From Isoetes taiwanensis (taxonomy: Eukaryota; Streptophyta; Lycopodiopsida; Isoetales; Isoetaceae), in contig JAJEKV010000056.1 of NCBI GenBank assembly GCA_021234155.1, positions 9,349,488 to 9,413,487 on the forward strand: a stretch of 64,000 bases of DNA, in the 5' to 3' direction. Shown here one piece after another: positions 41,702 through 53,407 of the stretch; the first letter of the stretch is position 1, and the number at the start of each line of letters is the position of its first letter. The notes under the pieces were generated by a model, which had not been told where the DNA came from, ran no database searches, and saw only the letters and a list, made by a program, of their open reading frames with translations. A program made the translations under genes and the position numbers.

Positions 41702-42910
41702 AGAAATTCCGAGCAGCTGTCTAAATTTGTCAAACTTATATCCAGGTACTGCCTTAGTAACAATATATGCTGGCTAATCATGTGTACTGATATATTGAAG
41801 TTTGATATATCCCTTACTGACCATATCTCTTATGAAATGCATGCATAGCTCAATATGTTTAGTCCTTTGTTGTAACACTGGGTTCTTAGTCATAGCAATA
41901 CAGCTTTGGCTATCACATAATAACAATGTTGCTTCACTTCTAGTTCTGATAGCAATTGCCTTATCCAAACAATCTCTTTGGCAACCAAAGTTGCTGCTCC
42001 ATACTCAACTTCAGCTGATGACATTGCAACACATGTTTGCTTCTTGCTTTTCCAAATAATTGATGCTCCTCCTAAAATCAAAGAGAAGCCAGATGTACTC
42101 TTTCTAGTGTCAATATCACTGGCCCAATCAGCATCTGCACATGTTATTAGAATCATATTTGCATTGTTAAATTCAAGACCATCATTCATAGTCCTCTTTA
42201 GAAATCTAAGAATCCTTCTCACTGCTACCAATGGGCTTTTCCTGGATTATTGTAATGCCTACTCAGAATGCTAACTGCAAAGGATATATCAGGCCTAGTT
42301 GAGTTTGACACATATAGCAGGTAGCCTATAAGCTCACGATATGGAATGCGCTGCATTTTCGTTATCTCTTCCATGTTATGAGGTGCCATGCCGCTTGAAA
42401 CCTTCTGACCGATAACTAGTGGTGTAGCTATTGGTTTACATTCTTTCATGCCAAATTTACGCAACATATCTTGAATGTTCTTTGTTTGTGTAAGCTTCAA
42501 TCTCTTATTCTCCCTATTTCTGCACACTTCAATGCCTAAAACACATCTCAGTTCTCCAAGATCACTCATGTTAAATCTGTCTGCAAGGATCTTCTTATAT
42601 TTTTCCAAACAATTTATTCCTTTTGCTGCCATTATGCAATCATCCACGTACACAGCCATAATGCAATAGTCATCACCATCATTGAACATGTATAAATTGC
42701 CATCACTTTTCAGTTTTCTAAATTCATTCTCCCTCAGAAATGCATCAATGCACATATACCATTGGCGTGGTGATTGTTTTAAGCCGTACATTGCCCTCTT
42801 CAACCTCCAGGATTTGTTCTCGCCCACTTCAAATCCAGAAGCCTATTCCATAAAAATTTCCTCTTCTAATGGTGCATTTAAAAATGTCGTTTTTACATCC
42901 ATGTGATGTA
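41702..42910 (-). pseudogene. pol: Copia 2 reverse transcriptase and RNase H
   Basis: Minus-strand frames: HHMDVKTTFLNAPLEEEIFM (about 42,880), RLKRAMYGLKQSPRQWYMCI, VYVDDCIMAAK catalytic box (about 42,650), LRCVLGIEVCRN, MQRIPYRELIGYLLYVSN, SVDASRPDISFAV-type STRPDISFAVSILSRHYN; then RNase H with CADADWASDIDTRKSTSGF, KKQTCVAMSSAEVEYGA and TKHIELCMHFIRDMV. Frames change near 42,230 and 41,950, and a stop interrupts the N-terminal reverse transcriptase (42,850). Confidence 0.88.
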
Positions 42911-43330
42911 ATTCTAAATCATAAGCATTTGCCATTGCAAGAAGAACTCTAATGATATTTAGTGCAACTAACGGAGAGAAAGTTTCTTCATAATCCAAAC
43001 CTTTTTTCTACGAGAACCCTTGCGCAACCAACCGAGCCTTGTACCTTTTTTTATCATCTGGTCCTTGCTTCAATTTGTACAACTATTTATTTCCCACAAT
43101 ATTTTTGTTTGTGGGCATATCAACAACTTCAAATGTTTGAGTCTTCTCAAACGAGCTCATCTCCTCCCTCATTGCCTCCTTCCACTCATTGTTGTTTGTT
43201 GCTTTAATAGCTTCTCCATAACTGATTGGCAAATGTGGTTCTAAGGCTGCCATGATGAAGTTTATTTCTTCCTCCTCAAATCTTTTGCTTTTTCCTTCTA
43301 TAGTTTTCCCATATTCATTTGCATCAAATT

Positions 43331-44080
43331 TTACATTTTTCTGTAACCTCTGAGCTTCAGTTTTTTTTTTCTCTTTATGATTTGTGGATCAACAAGTTGA
43401 CGCTCGTGAATACTTGCAGGCTCCAGTTGTTCACTTTCTGCTATATTAGATTTGTCGTCGTCCCCTAAACTATTCATATTCAACTCATTGTCCTCTATGA
43501 TTTCACTTAACCTTGTTTCTTGTCCTTTATTCTTGTTGTTATCTTTTTCCAGTCCAAGTTTTCCGCTATCATTTTCCAGTCCCAATTTTCTGTCTTTATA
43601 CAAGGATAATTCATCAAATACTACTTCTCAGCTTATGATTACAGCTCGTCTATTTGGATCATATAATTCTGTATCCTTTTGCCTCATTGTCATATCCAAC
43701 TAACATTGCACAACCCTGTCATCTAGTTTAGTTCTAGTTTCCTTTGGCACATGAGCAAACACTGTGCAACCATACACTCTGAGTCTGTCATAACAACAGT
43801 TGAGGCACTGCTCCTTAATACTCCTTGTTGGCAGCTTGTTTTGTATATATACTGTTGTCCTAACCGCGTCCCGCCACAGATAGTTAGGAAGTCATGTGTG
43901 TTTAATCATGGCATGTACAATATTTAGTATTGTTTTATTCTTCCGTTCTGTCATTCCATTCTGCTGTGGTGTGTGACTACAGGTAAGTTATCTTCTGATT
44001 CCTTTTATTGCACAATATTGCTTGAACTTGCCTGATACAAATTCTCCTCCTCTGTCAGTTTTAAGGCATTTAACCTTTCT
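43331..44080 (-). pseudogene. pol: Copia 2 integrase C-terminal part and linker
   Basis: Minus strand: KCLKTDRGGEFVSGKFKQYC (second catalytic Asp region, about 44,010-44,070), then TPQQNGMTERKN, LPNYLWRDAV, RVYGCTVFAHVPKE and a linker with YKDRKLGLENDSGKLGLEKD. Several stops. Confidence 0.8.
44068..44080. other. 13 bp target site duplication (left)
   Basis: ATTTAACCTTTCT, repeated exactly at 48,658-48,670. Between the two lies a retro-inserted sequence; removing it rejoins the copia integrase reading. Confidence 0.88.
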
Positions 44081-47000
44081 ATGACGGTTCTTGGCACACA
44101 CAACTGTGCCTGCGACTAGGGCGGCAAGGGAGGAAGCGAACCGCCCTATCCTCCCAGTCTGGCACTGCTTCAATAACAACCTTTCTACATCATAGATTTG
44201 GATGCTAGCAGGGAATTGGCATTTTATGGAGAATTTGTTTCCTTAAAATTCAAGAACCCGAAGCAGCATCAAGGCGGTTCTTTCTTGTTCTTTTGCTGGT
44301 AAGCCACTAACTTGGCATTTTCTGCTCTTTAGCTTCAGATGAAGCTTTATATTTTTGCTGAAATCTAGGATGGGCAGGCAAATCTCTAGTAACAGGCAAA
44401 TCTCTAGCTAGTTTTTGTCTTTCTTTCTGGCTAATACACATTGAAATGGCGTAGATGCCTATAAGATGGAGCAGAAATTGGGGCAAAGCACACGTAAGTG
44501 ATGAAGTTTTAGATTTTTGGATTAAACATTCTACCCAGGTTCTCTATCAGTTTGTTTCTTTCCCTTCTTTCTTCTCTTTCTTTCTAGCAGAAAGGTCTTG
44601 ATGATGTTTTGGATGATGCTTCTTGGACAACGGATTCTTTTAGATTAGTACAGAAATATTGAAATTTGAATGGAAAGAGTAGAGGCAACAGGTTATCTGT
44701 CAGTTTTGCAAATAGAATGATTAATTCAACCACTCGGTTCTTTGGTACTGCTATGCCAACAACCTCATAACCAAAACAAGTACTGATGCGTGATTGGTTA
44801 TGCTCAAATACTGATATGTTTGAGTGAGAGCTTGCTCAGATACTGATGCTTGAGCTTCATTTTATTTTGCTTCTCTCATATATTTATGGAGCTGCCAGAT
44901 ATTTCCATTCTATTTGTCAATATCTCGGGAAGATCCATCTGAATTTTCTACATGAGTACCATCATTCGGCAGCCTACTGGGCTTGTTTATATATCATCAA
45001 ACATCTTCTAGTTACCAGGTAGGAAGATTATTTGAGCTTCTCAAGTGTTGGAGTTGAATTCTTGAAAAAGAATAAAGTGCTTTGATCTATAATCTATAGG
45101 TTCATTGATAATATATGGGACCGTTTGAGATGCCGAGCTAGGGAATTTCTGAGCAGGATGAAGCTTATACATCTTGAGTCGGACTTTAAGGAGTCTGGTG
45201 GCTGGATTTTTTGGTCTAGCCAATTACAGGCCAACTACTTTATATCCCGACAATGCAGTATTTCTTATAGTTATATGCATCAGTTTATCAAGTTTATTGG
45301 TTGATGAATCTGCAGGTTTGATCAAATTTGGAAGCAGGTGCAGCTTCTTTGAGCAGCGTGGCAGGCTACTCATCTTACTCTTCATTTCTTTCTCTCTTTT
45401 TCTCTACTCTTGCAAGAGATTTATTTTTAAATAATCAAGACTTATCTGCAGTTTCTGGAAAGTTTGTGCGAAGCTCCTATGGTAATTTATCTAAATAGGA
45501 AGATTGATTTTAATCATGTAGTACTGGATGGATAGAATAGAATAGAATAGAATTGTTTTTATCGTCAATACAAAAGCCAGATAGTCACATTCTTGCCGGA
45601 TAAAAACCCCCCGGAAGGGTTTTCGAGGGAAACCGCGGGTGGCGACAATAAGGCGGCCGACAACGATTAAATGGTTATTTGGGGGCATATCCGAGCCCTC
45701 AAGTCCAGTACTTCCCTGAATGTATGATCCGTGGTGAGCGCAAGTCGTGCCCGATTATCATGTGCGCCGCTCATCAGGTCTAATCAATCGAGCATAAGCG
45801 TGTCACGAATCGATCATATGTCGGGCAGCTCTGGAAAGTGTGACACTCATCCTCAACAACTCTCGTCTGGCAGCACTGACAAACCCTATCCTGACGTGGC
45901 TCCCCAATCCATCGACCTGTCTCAATTCAGAGATTGTGGGCACCTGTGCGAATGGAGGCGATATGCCTGCGCTTTTTCATGGGCAGATGTGAACGTAGGT
46001 AGCGCTGTGGGCCTCGTTCTAATGTGGGATTTATGTCTTTGCTTGTAATGTCTTTGTTTTGACTTGCTCCGGGGCCTTGGAATCCCAAAGCTTCTTTGGA
46101 GAAACAAGCATCAAGGTAACACATCTCAGCCGTCGCGACCGCCTCTGTTTCTACCGGATGCACATGTGCTCCTGGACATTCCATCTAGTTAGCCACTGCA
46201 CTCTTTTATCCTTCCAACAATTCTTGAGTCGTTGTGGTCCCATTGCCACTGCATAAGCCAAGTGCGGTAGACGATCATCATCCATATTTACCACCTTCCG
46301 GAAATAGATGATGTGTCTATCAAGGGGTATTCGCTGAAGTGGCGAGGAAACCTTGTCTCTGCAATAAAATTTGATATGGGACCGTGGATTTCACTCACGA
46401 GTGCCCGTCTTTGAAAAGGCCTTACGCACCGCGATCGCTCCAAGTAGCAAGGGACACCCGGGCCCCAAACTTCAACCCCCGTACAAAGAGCGGGCTCTAC
46501 CAATACCCACGAACGGATGTGCGATGTCCCCAATCATACAATTACGCTCTGTGTTTATTGTTACGCATTGCATAAAGTGCTTTCCGGCCCTGGGCCGCTA
46601 CACGCAATCTTATGGAAGTGTTCAAAGCATAGTGTAGAAGGAAACTCCACTCCCGGATACTTGTAGGTGGGTGTCACCTCCACTTGTTGCCCTCGATAAG
46701 TGAATGAAGGGGCCTTGGATGGGCGAGGATGAGATTAGGACCACCTTAGTCTTGGCCAGATTGGCGTTCATGTGCGCGGGCTGGCGGGAATGTATCCAGA
46801 GCATCTAGGTGATACTGCATATCCTCTGGAGTGTGAGCTACGAGGTCAACATCATCTGCATAGATGAGTTGCCTGATGACCTGATGCAAAAGTTGGATCC
46901 CGCCACCCCCATTGTCCATGAGCCAGTGTTCCAACTGGTCAATGTACAGACCAAACAATGTTGGGGAAAGAGGACATCCCTGGCGGACCCCAATACTGCT

Positions 47001-48657
47001 AGTGAATGGTTGTCCCGTCATCCGCATCTGACCTGAACAACTCTCGTACAACCTGTATACTGCATTTTGGATATCCACAGGAACCTCCAGTTGCCCCAAT
47101 CTTTCCCATAACGTTTCCCGAGGCACAGTGTCAAAAGCCTTTGCAAAGTCAACAAAGCAACAATATAGGTCCCACCTACGGTTTCTGCTATCCTCAACCA
47201 AAGTCCTCAATGTGAAGATATGATCAATGGTTGAATGTCGGGGCCTGAATCCTGCTTGCGTGAGAGCTCGCACACCTGTTGCTTCTGCCCACCTAGTCAA
47301 CTGTTGCTCAATAATGCCAGCTAGCAGTTTGGCAAACACCGAACTGGCCATGATTGTTCGGTAATTGGTTGGACTATTTGGATCTCCTGCCTTGTAAATG
47401 GGGACAACTCTGCTTGTGGTCCACTGCTGGGGAAATCCTTCCTGTAGTGCTCAGTTGAACATAGTAGTTAGGACTGGTACCATATAGGCTCCCCTGCCCA
47501 CTTGAGCAACTCTGCCTGCATACCATCCAGGTCCATTGCTTTCCCATTGGCCAAACGCTGCAGACCCTGGGTAACATCATCCTCTGTGATTTCTAATGTT
47601 GGACCATTCTGTGGGGGTATGAGTGCTCGTGTCCCTTGAGGATCATAGAGTTGCTGCAAGTATTGTTCCCACTGCTCATTAGTGATGTTCCCCGTAGGTT
47701 GGGCTGGCTTTCGAAGAACCTTGCGCCAAAAGGTTCTAGGATGGCTTTCCAACATGTAAAACATTTCCCTTTGATGACGTGCAATGTACTGAGATTTCTT
47801 TGCCTTCAAGAAAGCACGATACTGTGTGGTGGCATGTGGGCGCATTGCAGGATCTGTGATCCGGCGGAGCCGGCATTTGTATTCCTTACACTCAGCATCA
47901 AACCACCGATTGCGCGGGAATGTTGCAGTCCCTGTGATACTTCTCGGGCATGCTATACCAAAACATCTTTCTGCGACAGTACCAAATAGCTCAATCAGCT
48001 GACCCGTTTGCTGCTCTAGCGTGGGGGCCTGTAAAATTCCTGAAAGGTCATCTATGAGCATATCAGCATAATCCTTTGCCTGCTCATAATCCAATCGCAA
48101 GTGAGGTATACGAGGAGCTGCCGTAGAAAGGGTTCTAGCAGCCTCCCAAGCCAACTGCAGGTAGAGTGGAAGGTGATCTGAGTCGGTCTCCTCATACTGT
48201 CTGTGCCTACCCGAAAGTGGTTGATCAAATTCACATCCTGCTCAGCGACTAATAGATAGTCCACCACACTAGATCCTCCACCCTGATTCTCTTGTCTGCA
48301 GGTGCACTTACAGGAGGAAGGCCAATATGCCAGGCCATTACAAATTACCAAGTCAAAGACACCATATAGTAGAAGCAACTGCCTGCCAAAGCGCGTGACC
48401 TGACTATCATCTGATGTTCGTGGCCAAGCTGCCTCCGCGGGGCGCAGCTGTAACACATCCTGAGCCAAAGGATCAAGTCTCAAGAAGAAGATGTTGAAAA
48501 GGCAGATTAGTACAAAAGCTATGGATATGAAATCTGATCCATATGAGATCTTTGTGCTTAAAGTTTATCTGGTCTATGAGAGGCCATATGCTTTAATTCT
48601 TCCCATCTTTTAATATAAAATTTCTTTCCTTCAAAACAAAAAAATAAATAAATAAAA
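44081..48657 (+). mobile_element. Retro-inserted sequence with A-rich tail, itself split by LINE2
   Basis: Bounded by a 13 bp target duplication and ending on the plus strand in AAAAAAATAAATAAATAAAA (about 48,638-48,657), the hallmark of target-primed insertion. Excluding LINE2 (45,530-48,484) the cargo is ~1.6 kb with no recognised coding sequence. A 7 bp hairpin AGGGCGG/CCGCCCT lies near its left end (about 44,119-44,148). It may be a LINE 3' fragment or a retrocopy of a host transcript. Confidence 0.75.
45530..48484 (-). pseudogene. LINE2: 5'-truncated LINE, minus strand
   Basis: Same family as the LINE split by the gypsy complex. Minus-strand order: rest of the endonuclease (GGGSSVVDYLLVAEQD, 48,240-48,300), FPRNRWFDAECKEYKCR, KAKKSQYIARHQREMF, RTFWRKVLRKP, reverse transcriptase FRPRHSTIDHIFTLR, DLYCCFVDFAKAFDTVPRE, GVRQGCPLSPTLFGLYID and LIYADDVDLVA (about 46,845-46,880), then a decayed C-terminus and a 3' UTR with CCCTCGAAAACCCTTCC. 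The 3' tail is (ATTCT)n, seen as GAATAGAATAGAATAG at 45,533-45,552. It begins inside the endonuclease, so the 5' third is missing. Confidence 0.88.
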
Positions 48658-48670
48658 ATTTAACCTTTCT
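48658..48670. other. 13 bp target site duplication (right)
   Basis: ATTTAACCTTTCT, matching 44,068-44,080. Confidence 0.88.
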
Positions 48671-49190
48671 TCCCGTTTCTCGTTCAGCTTCAACCTCAAA
48701 TAGTTTATAAGCATCAAATGCTTGATCTCTGGTTCTCAAGAAGAAGCATCTGCATTTTCTAGAAAAGTCGTCAATAAATGTTATAAAGTACCTTTTGCCA
48801 GTCATGCTTGTAATATTCAATGGCCCGCATAAGCCACTGTGAATTAAATCCAACATATGTCCTGCCCTTTTAGCATTTTTGGGGAATGGAAGTCTGCACT
48901 GTTTTCCCAGTATGTAACCCTTGCATAACAGCTGTTTTTCTATTTTTGTTTCAGCAGAAAGTAATCCCTTCTTTATCAAATATTCAATGTTATTCACATG
49001 CGTGTGGCGTAACCTCTGCCACATCTTATTGTAGGTACAACTATAGCATTTACGGAATCAATACATTTATTTTCAAGTCCAAAATAATTGCCAATACGCT
49101 TTGCCAAAACTTCAACTCTCTATTAAGAAAGATTTTACATGAGTTTGTCAAAACAAACTTTATAGCCAAGATCTACTAATTGCGCAAAAT
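48671..49190 (-). pseudogene. pol: Copia 2 integrase N-terminal part
   Basis: Minus strand: WQRLRHTHVNNIEYLIKKGLL, CKGYILGKQCRLPFPK, LDLIHSGLCGPLNI, RYFITFIDDFSRKCRCF (first catalytic Asp region) and ERETGRKVK, where the insertion interrupts it. A frame change separates it from the protease piece near 49,190. Confidence 0.87.
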
Positions 49191-50060
49191 AATATTTCTA
49201 ACAATGGACAGAACACACAGTACATCTCCAAGATTTACTGGTTCGCCATTTAGATCAAACAACTCCAAAGTTCCAGCTTCTTCCACTTTTTGTAATTCTC
49301 CATTTCCTAATTGGATGAATCTAGAATTCTTTGCTAATTTTTCTTTATGCTCCTCAGATGATTTAATCACCAATCTCTCAGCTCCACTATCTAGCACAAA
49401 TGAAGAATGATGATTCTTTAGTTCACCTTCATAAATAGACAAGGTTTTTGAGACGTTTACCTCTGCTTGTTCATCTATATCACCTTCAACTTCAGTTGGA
49501 ACTTCTCTTGCAGTATTTACTGAGTTTGATCTCTGACCACCCCTTCCTCGTCCAGATCTTTCCCTTCCTCTATTGTTTCCACCTCGGTTAAATCCTCCTC
49601 TGCCTTCTCCATTTCTGAACCTGTTCTTTGCACTGGAGTTGCAACAATGTGCCCACATCCCTCACAACTAAAGCATTTAACTTCTTTCCCTAACTTAGGA
49701 CAATCTGATTCGAGATGTCCATAAGAATTGCAATTGAAACATGGACCTAACTTACCCTTGTTAGATCCTTCTCCTCGTTTTTATCCCACAAATATGACTT
49801 CAGTCTCTGCTCTTCATCACCTATCACCTTCTTTTGCTCAAGTTTCGTGTGTATCATACGCTCTGCCTCATCTCTGTCCTTTGCCACATTTCTAACAAGG
49901 GTTGACATATATTTATAATTAGAGAAGGCCCTACACATAGATAGAACTTAAAAGTCAAATGTCATAAGCATTCCTGCGCCCTGCAAGTCTGCAATAATGT
50001 TATCAAATGAAGAAACTTGGTTAGGTTATCCTTATCGAGCTTCTATACGACTTTGTCTAA
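49176..50060 (-). pseudogene. gag: Copia 2 gag C-terminus, zinc knuckle and protease
   Basis: Minus strand from 50,060: a diverged gag segment, FSNYKYMSTLVRNVAKDRDEAE (about 49,860-49,925), the knuckle CFNCNSYGHLESDCP (about 49,700-49,745), an RG-rich stretch (GRGGFNRGGNNRGRER) and protease SSFVLDSGAERLVI (about 49,360-49,400). Several frame changes. Confidence 0.83.
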
Positions 50061-51290
50061 GGGTTCAGAGGTCGTTGCCACCATGGTGGATATCCTGCAT
50101 CATATCTTTAGCAATTGCAGGCTAAGCAGGACTCCATGGATATCCTGAGGTTTAGGAGTGCAGGTCAATCTTTGAGCGCTTTGGGGCCCCTAAGGTGCAG
50201 ATCAGTCATGAGGGTCAATGTCGTCATGTGGAGCAATTAGTTGCATGCTCTATTGTTTGTTACTTCACTGGCCCCTTTTTGGATTTGAAGCGCGTGGAAT
50301 CATGGTTATCTGGGGATATACACAAATTAGGGCTTTCCACATATCAATTTATCAAGCTCATGGCCAAAGATCAACGTCGTTTTCTCTTGATATTTGAGTC
50401 TCCTGAACAGGTGGCTCAACTCATAGAATGAGGTGTTGATCCTCCGTGGAAACATTTCTTGTTGTACCAGGCTCTTTTTTAGGTAAGACAGATGCCTTAC
50501 GTGCCCCATTTTGGATTGCCATTGAAGACTTTCCTCCAGAGTTTCGGGATTCTGAGTTCATTTCTGCTATTGCTAATGAGATTGGACTTCACTTGCAACA
50601 TGCTATAACTAATGGCATTACTAAGATTTGTGTAGCACGACCCATTCATCGTGATCTACCTCAGACAATTGTTGTTCAGAGTGGGCCCATGTTCTTTTCT
50701 TTCAAGCTACGATTGTTAAATGGCCCAGAGCTGGCTCTCATGTTCCATGAGGCCCCTCTTTTTTCTCAATATCGTAAGTCTAACCAGCAGGCTCTTCCAG
50801 TTGCCTCTGTTGTAAATCCTGCTCCTAGCTCTGCTCCTTCTTCAATGGATGCCTCTCATCCCCCTATAACTTCCTCTACATCTATTCCAGCCGCTGGTCC
50901 TATGCCTCTGCTGCTGGATCAATAGAGGCAAAGGTTGGATGAGATTTAGAGGTCATAAGAGCAAGTCGAAGAGGCCTGTGGGCAGTACATGGACATTGAT
51001 CATCGTGGTGTCCACCCTCTACCTAAACATCCACCTGCTCTTCATCAACCTCGAAAGTCAGCTAAGGGTTTCAACACTTCTGCTTCTCAGCTCTCCTCAG
51101 CACTTGTACTATGTGATTCTGCTCCTTCTGTTGCATATAGTCGCTTTGCTCCACTTCAGTGGGCTGATTTGGTTGAAGATAATACTGCCTTGTCACAGGC
51201 CCAGAATATATCTTCAAACTCTCCTGAGATTCCAGTAGTCACATATGATTTGACACCATTACAAGTCCAATGCGGTTAAACCCTTAAGCA
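50061..51290 (+). pseudogene. LINE ORF1 (DUF4283-like) fragment
   Basis: Plus-strand pieces in two or three frames: VACSIVCYFTGPFLDLKRVE, STYQFIKLMAKDQRRFLLIF (about 50,330-50,400), then after a stop/frameshift at about 50,430 GKTDALRAPFWIAIEDFPPE, FISAIANEIGLHLQ and CVARPIHRDLPQTIVV, followed by a Pro/Ser-rich tail and YSRFAPLQWADLVEDN. The pattern (small RRM-like domain, then a W-containing segment ending in a 'glP' motif) fits plant L1 ORF1/Gag-like proteins that bind element RNA. The zinc knuckle expected downstream is not seen, and no endonuclease or reverse transcriptase follows. Confidence 0.65.
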
Positions 51291-51605
51291 GAGCCATATC
51301 TCCTTTTACTTATCTAGTATGGAGTAAGTACATTGTGTCACAGGCTCATGTTCCAGCAGCACCCTCTTGTGCTTATACAACTAGACGAGAAATACTCATT
51401 TTGTATATATTCTTGTTGATTAACAAACTTTTTGTTAGTCCTTCCAAAAAAATGTCATATGCAACAGAAGAAAAGGTGATGTCCCAAGTTTTTAGCTAAT
51501 GTTAAAATTGTTAGTTTTGTGGGGCAGCTTAGACCATTATGTATTCTTCATTCTTTTATTAATTTTGCACTATTTGTATAGCATCCATATTATCATTTTA
51601 GAATG

Positions 51606-51779
51606 TGAGAGGTAATGCCTGGAATCTTGTAGAATATTCTCAATCTCAATGGCCGTGATTTACCCATAAAGCATTTGCTTTACTATTAATGATGTAGGAT
51701 TGTTATTTGTGAGAGGTGATGCCTGGCATCTTATGGCATATTCTCGATCCAATGGTCGAGATTTACCCATAAAGCAATT
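51606..51779. repeat. ~71 bp direct repeat at 104 bp spacing
   Basis: 51,606-51,676 and 51,710-51,779 share GTGAGAGGT, ATGCCTGG, ATATTCTC, and GATTTACCCATAAAGCA, with scattered substitutions. Confidence 0.75.
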
Positions 51780-52661
51780 CACCAATACATTATTATTAGA
51801 AAGAGAAGTAACATTTTGTCCTATAGACGATCTACATGGTCTCTAGGGCCAAGAAACTTTTAAAACTATTTGTGGCCATGTATTTCTTGGGGTTCCTGTG
51901 GACTCAACATCGTAGATAAACTTGCCCCTAATGATTGTCACAATAACTACCTCCGTTATAATTTGAAGCTCACTAATTTCTCCAAACAAAGTGTTCTAGA
52001 GTTCCCATATCCAGCTTTCACGTTCTTTGCCTTGATTCATGTGGGTTGAACAACGACGATCCCCTGTAGTGATTTTGAGTTCTCAAGTTGTGGATGGTAG
52101 ATTTTTCCTAACACAGAAGCGATATCAGAGTGCAATGAATTCCAGTTAGTCATAATAGCTTCATCAACCTGACAAGACAAAAGATCATCTCTGCCATACA
52201 GAATACGCTTACATCCATGTGGTATTGGATCGTTTCCAGTCTGAGATGAAGGTTAAGGTTTGCATCCCAAGTTCTCAATAAATTTATCGTGCCCCTCAAA
52301 ATCAACCCTATGATCCTCAATTGCACAGTTTCTGATCCCTTCTGTTGCAAGACGCCCCTACCACTGCCTTCGCCCATGCCACTGACATCGCCAAAGGGGA
52401 TTGAATAGCTATCCACCTTTCTCATTCCAAAGAAATCCTAAACAATCTCTACAGTCAAAGACATCCCAAACAATCTCTGCCGTCTAAGTATCACACAGTG
52501 TCACAAAAACCTTAACTAATCCCAGACAATCACAACCGCGTATTTAAAATATTTTATAAGATATTATATTCAAATCAAATCAAATCAAAGCCTTCTATAT
52601 GTCACTCCACCCTCAACGAGAGGGTTGCCCGTAGGTTACCCCCTACAGACAACCAAGGGTT
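51780..52661. other. Non-coding stretch before the Mutator-like element
   Basis: No recognised gene. A 91-codon minus-strand frame (52,150-52,425) has no family I know. A short (CAAAT)n run lies at about 52,562-52,588. Confidence 0.45.
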
Positions 52662-52670
52662 GGTTGCTCG

Positions 52671-53119
52671 GGCAGGATAGTCTTACCCTGGATTGGGGGA
52701 TCCCGGAGGTGTGATCCCAGAGGACGGGATCCCCAGAGGGCGTGTGATCCCGGAGGGCGGGATCCCCTTACTGCGTAGTAACTGCGAAGAAAAAAGCCCC
52801 TTATAGCGAAAATCAGCCAAGTTTTCTTATGCTTTTTTCTTGGCCGATCCTCCACAGAATCGGCTGGGGTTTGTGCGAGGTTGGTCGGAATGGGCTTGAG
52901 AAGAGTTGTAGTTTGATGCCAAGGAGGAAGAGAGGGCAGCGCCGCTGCTATCAGCAAGCAAAAATCCGGCCAAAAAATGGTCCTAAACTGCGCAGTCACC
53001 TTTTAACTGCGCAGTTAACAGTGGGATCCTGTCCTCCGAGATCACACGTCCTCCGGGATCCCGTCCTCCGGGATCACACCTCCGGGATCCCCCAATCCAG
53101 GGTAAGACTATCCTACGCC
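52671..53119. mobile_element. Mutator-like MITE, 449 bp
   Basis: Long inverted arms (about 52,671-52,775 and 53,018-53,119) start GGCAGGATAGTCTTACC / GGCGTAGGATAGTCTTACC and contain reiterated GGGATCCCGGAGG and GGTGTGATCCC units. The flanks carry a 9 bp direct repeat GGTTGCTCG (52,662-52,670 and 53,120-53,128). Long TIRs plus a 9 bp target duplication are the Mutator signature. The core has no transposase. Confidence 0.85.
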
Positions 53120-53128
53120 GGTTGCTCG

Positions 53129-53407
53129 TAGGTTGCCCCCTAAAGGCAACCCAAAAAAATACCTGGCAACCCAATTAAGGGCGCATGTTACCGTGGGATA
53201 GGGAGCCCAACCCCGGGATCGCACTTAGGAATGGTCACTTCCACCTAATGTTGGCCGGGCCCGGGACCCTGCTCTTACATGCTAAGAGAAATTGATGGAC
53301 GTATTCTCGCCCCGATGATGAGAGAAGATCCTAGCCGTTATCAAGAGGCAAGTTCTTAACGGAATTAAAGCTCCGAAATAACATAATCATGTCTTAAAAA
53401 AAAAGGG
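53129..53407 (+). promoter_or_regulatory. Upstream region of the L2HGDH gene
   Basis: About 280 bp between the Mutator-like element and the ATG. It is moderately GC-rich, with no clear TATA box. It presumably contains the 5' UTR and proximal promoter. Confidence 0.4.

Larger units (their letters stand above)
41241..50060 (-). mobile_element. Second Ty1/copia element, minus strand, decayed and interrupted
   Basis: Reading right to left: Gag C-terminus and zinc knuckle, protease, integrase (split by a 4.6 kb insertion), linker, reverse transcriptase, RNase H, probable 3' LTR. The gag N-terminus and 5' LTR are missing: at about 50,060 the copia sequence gives way to a LINE fragment. It is related to the 3.9-9.4 kb copia but clearly a different family. 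Numerous stops and frameshifts. Confidence 0.88.
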
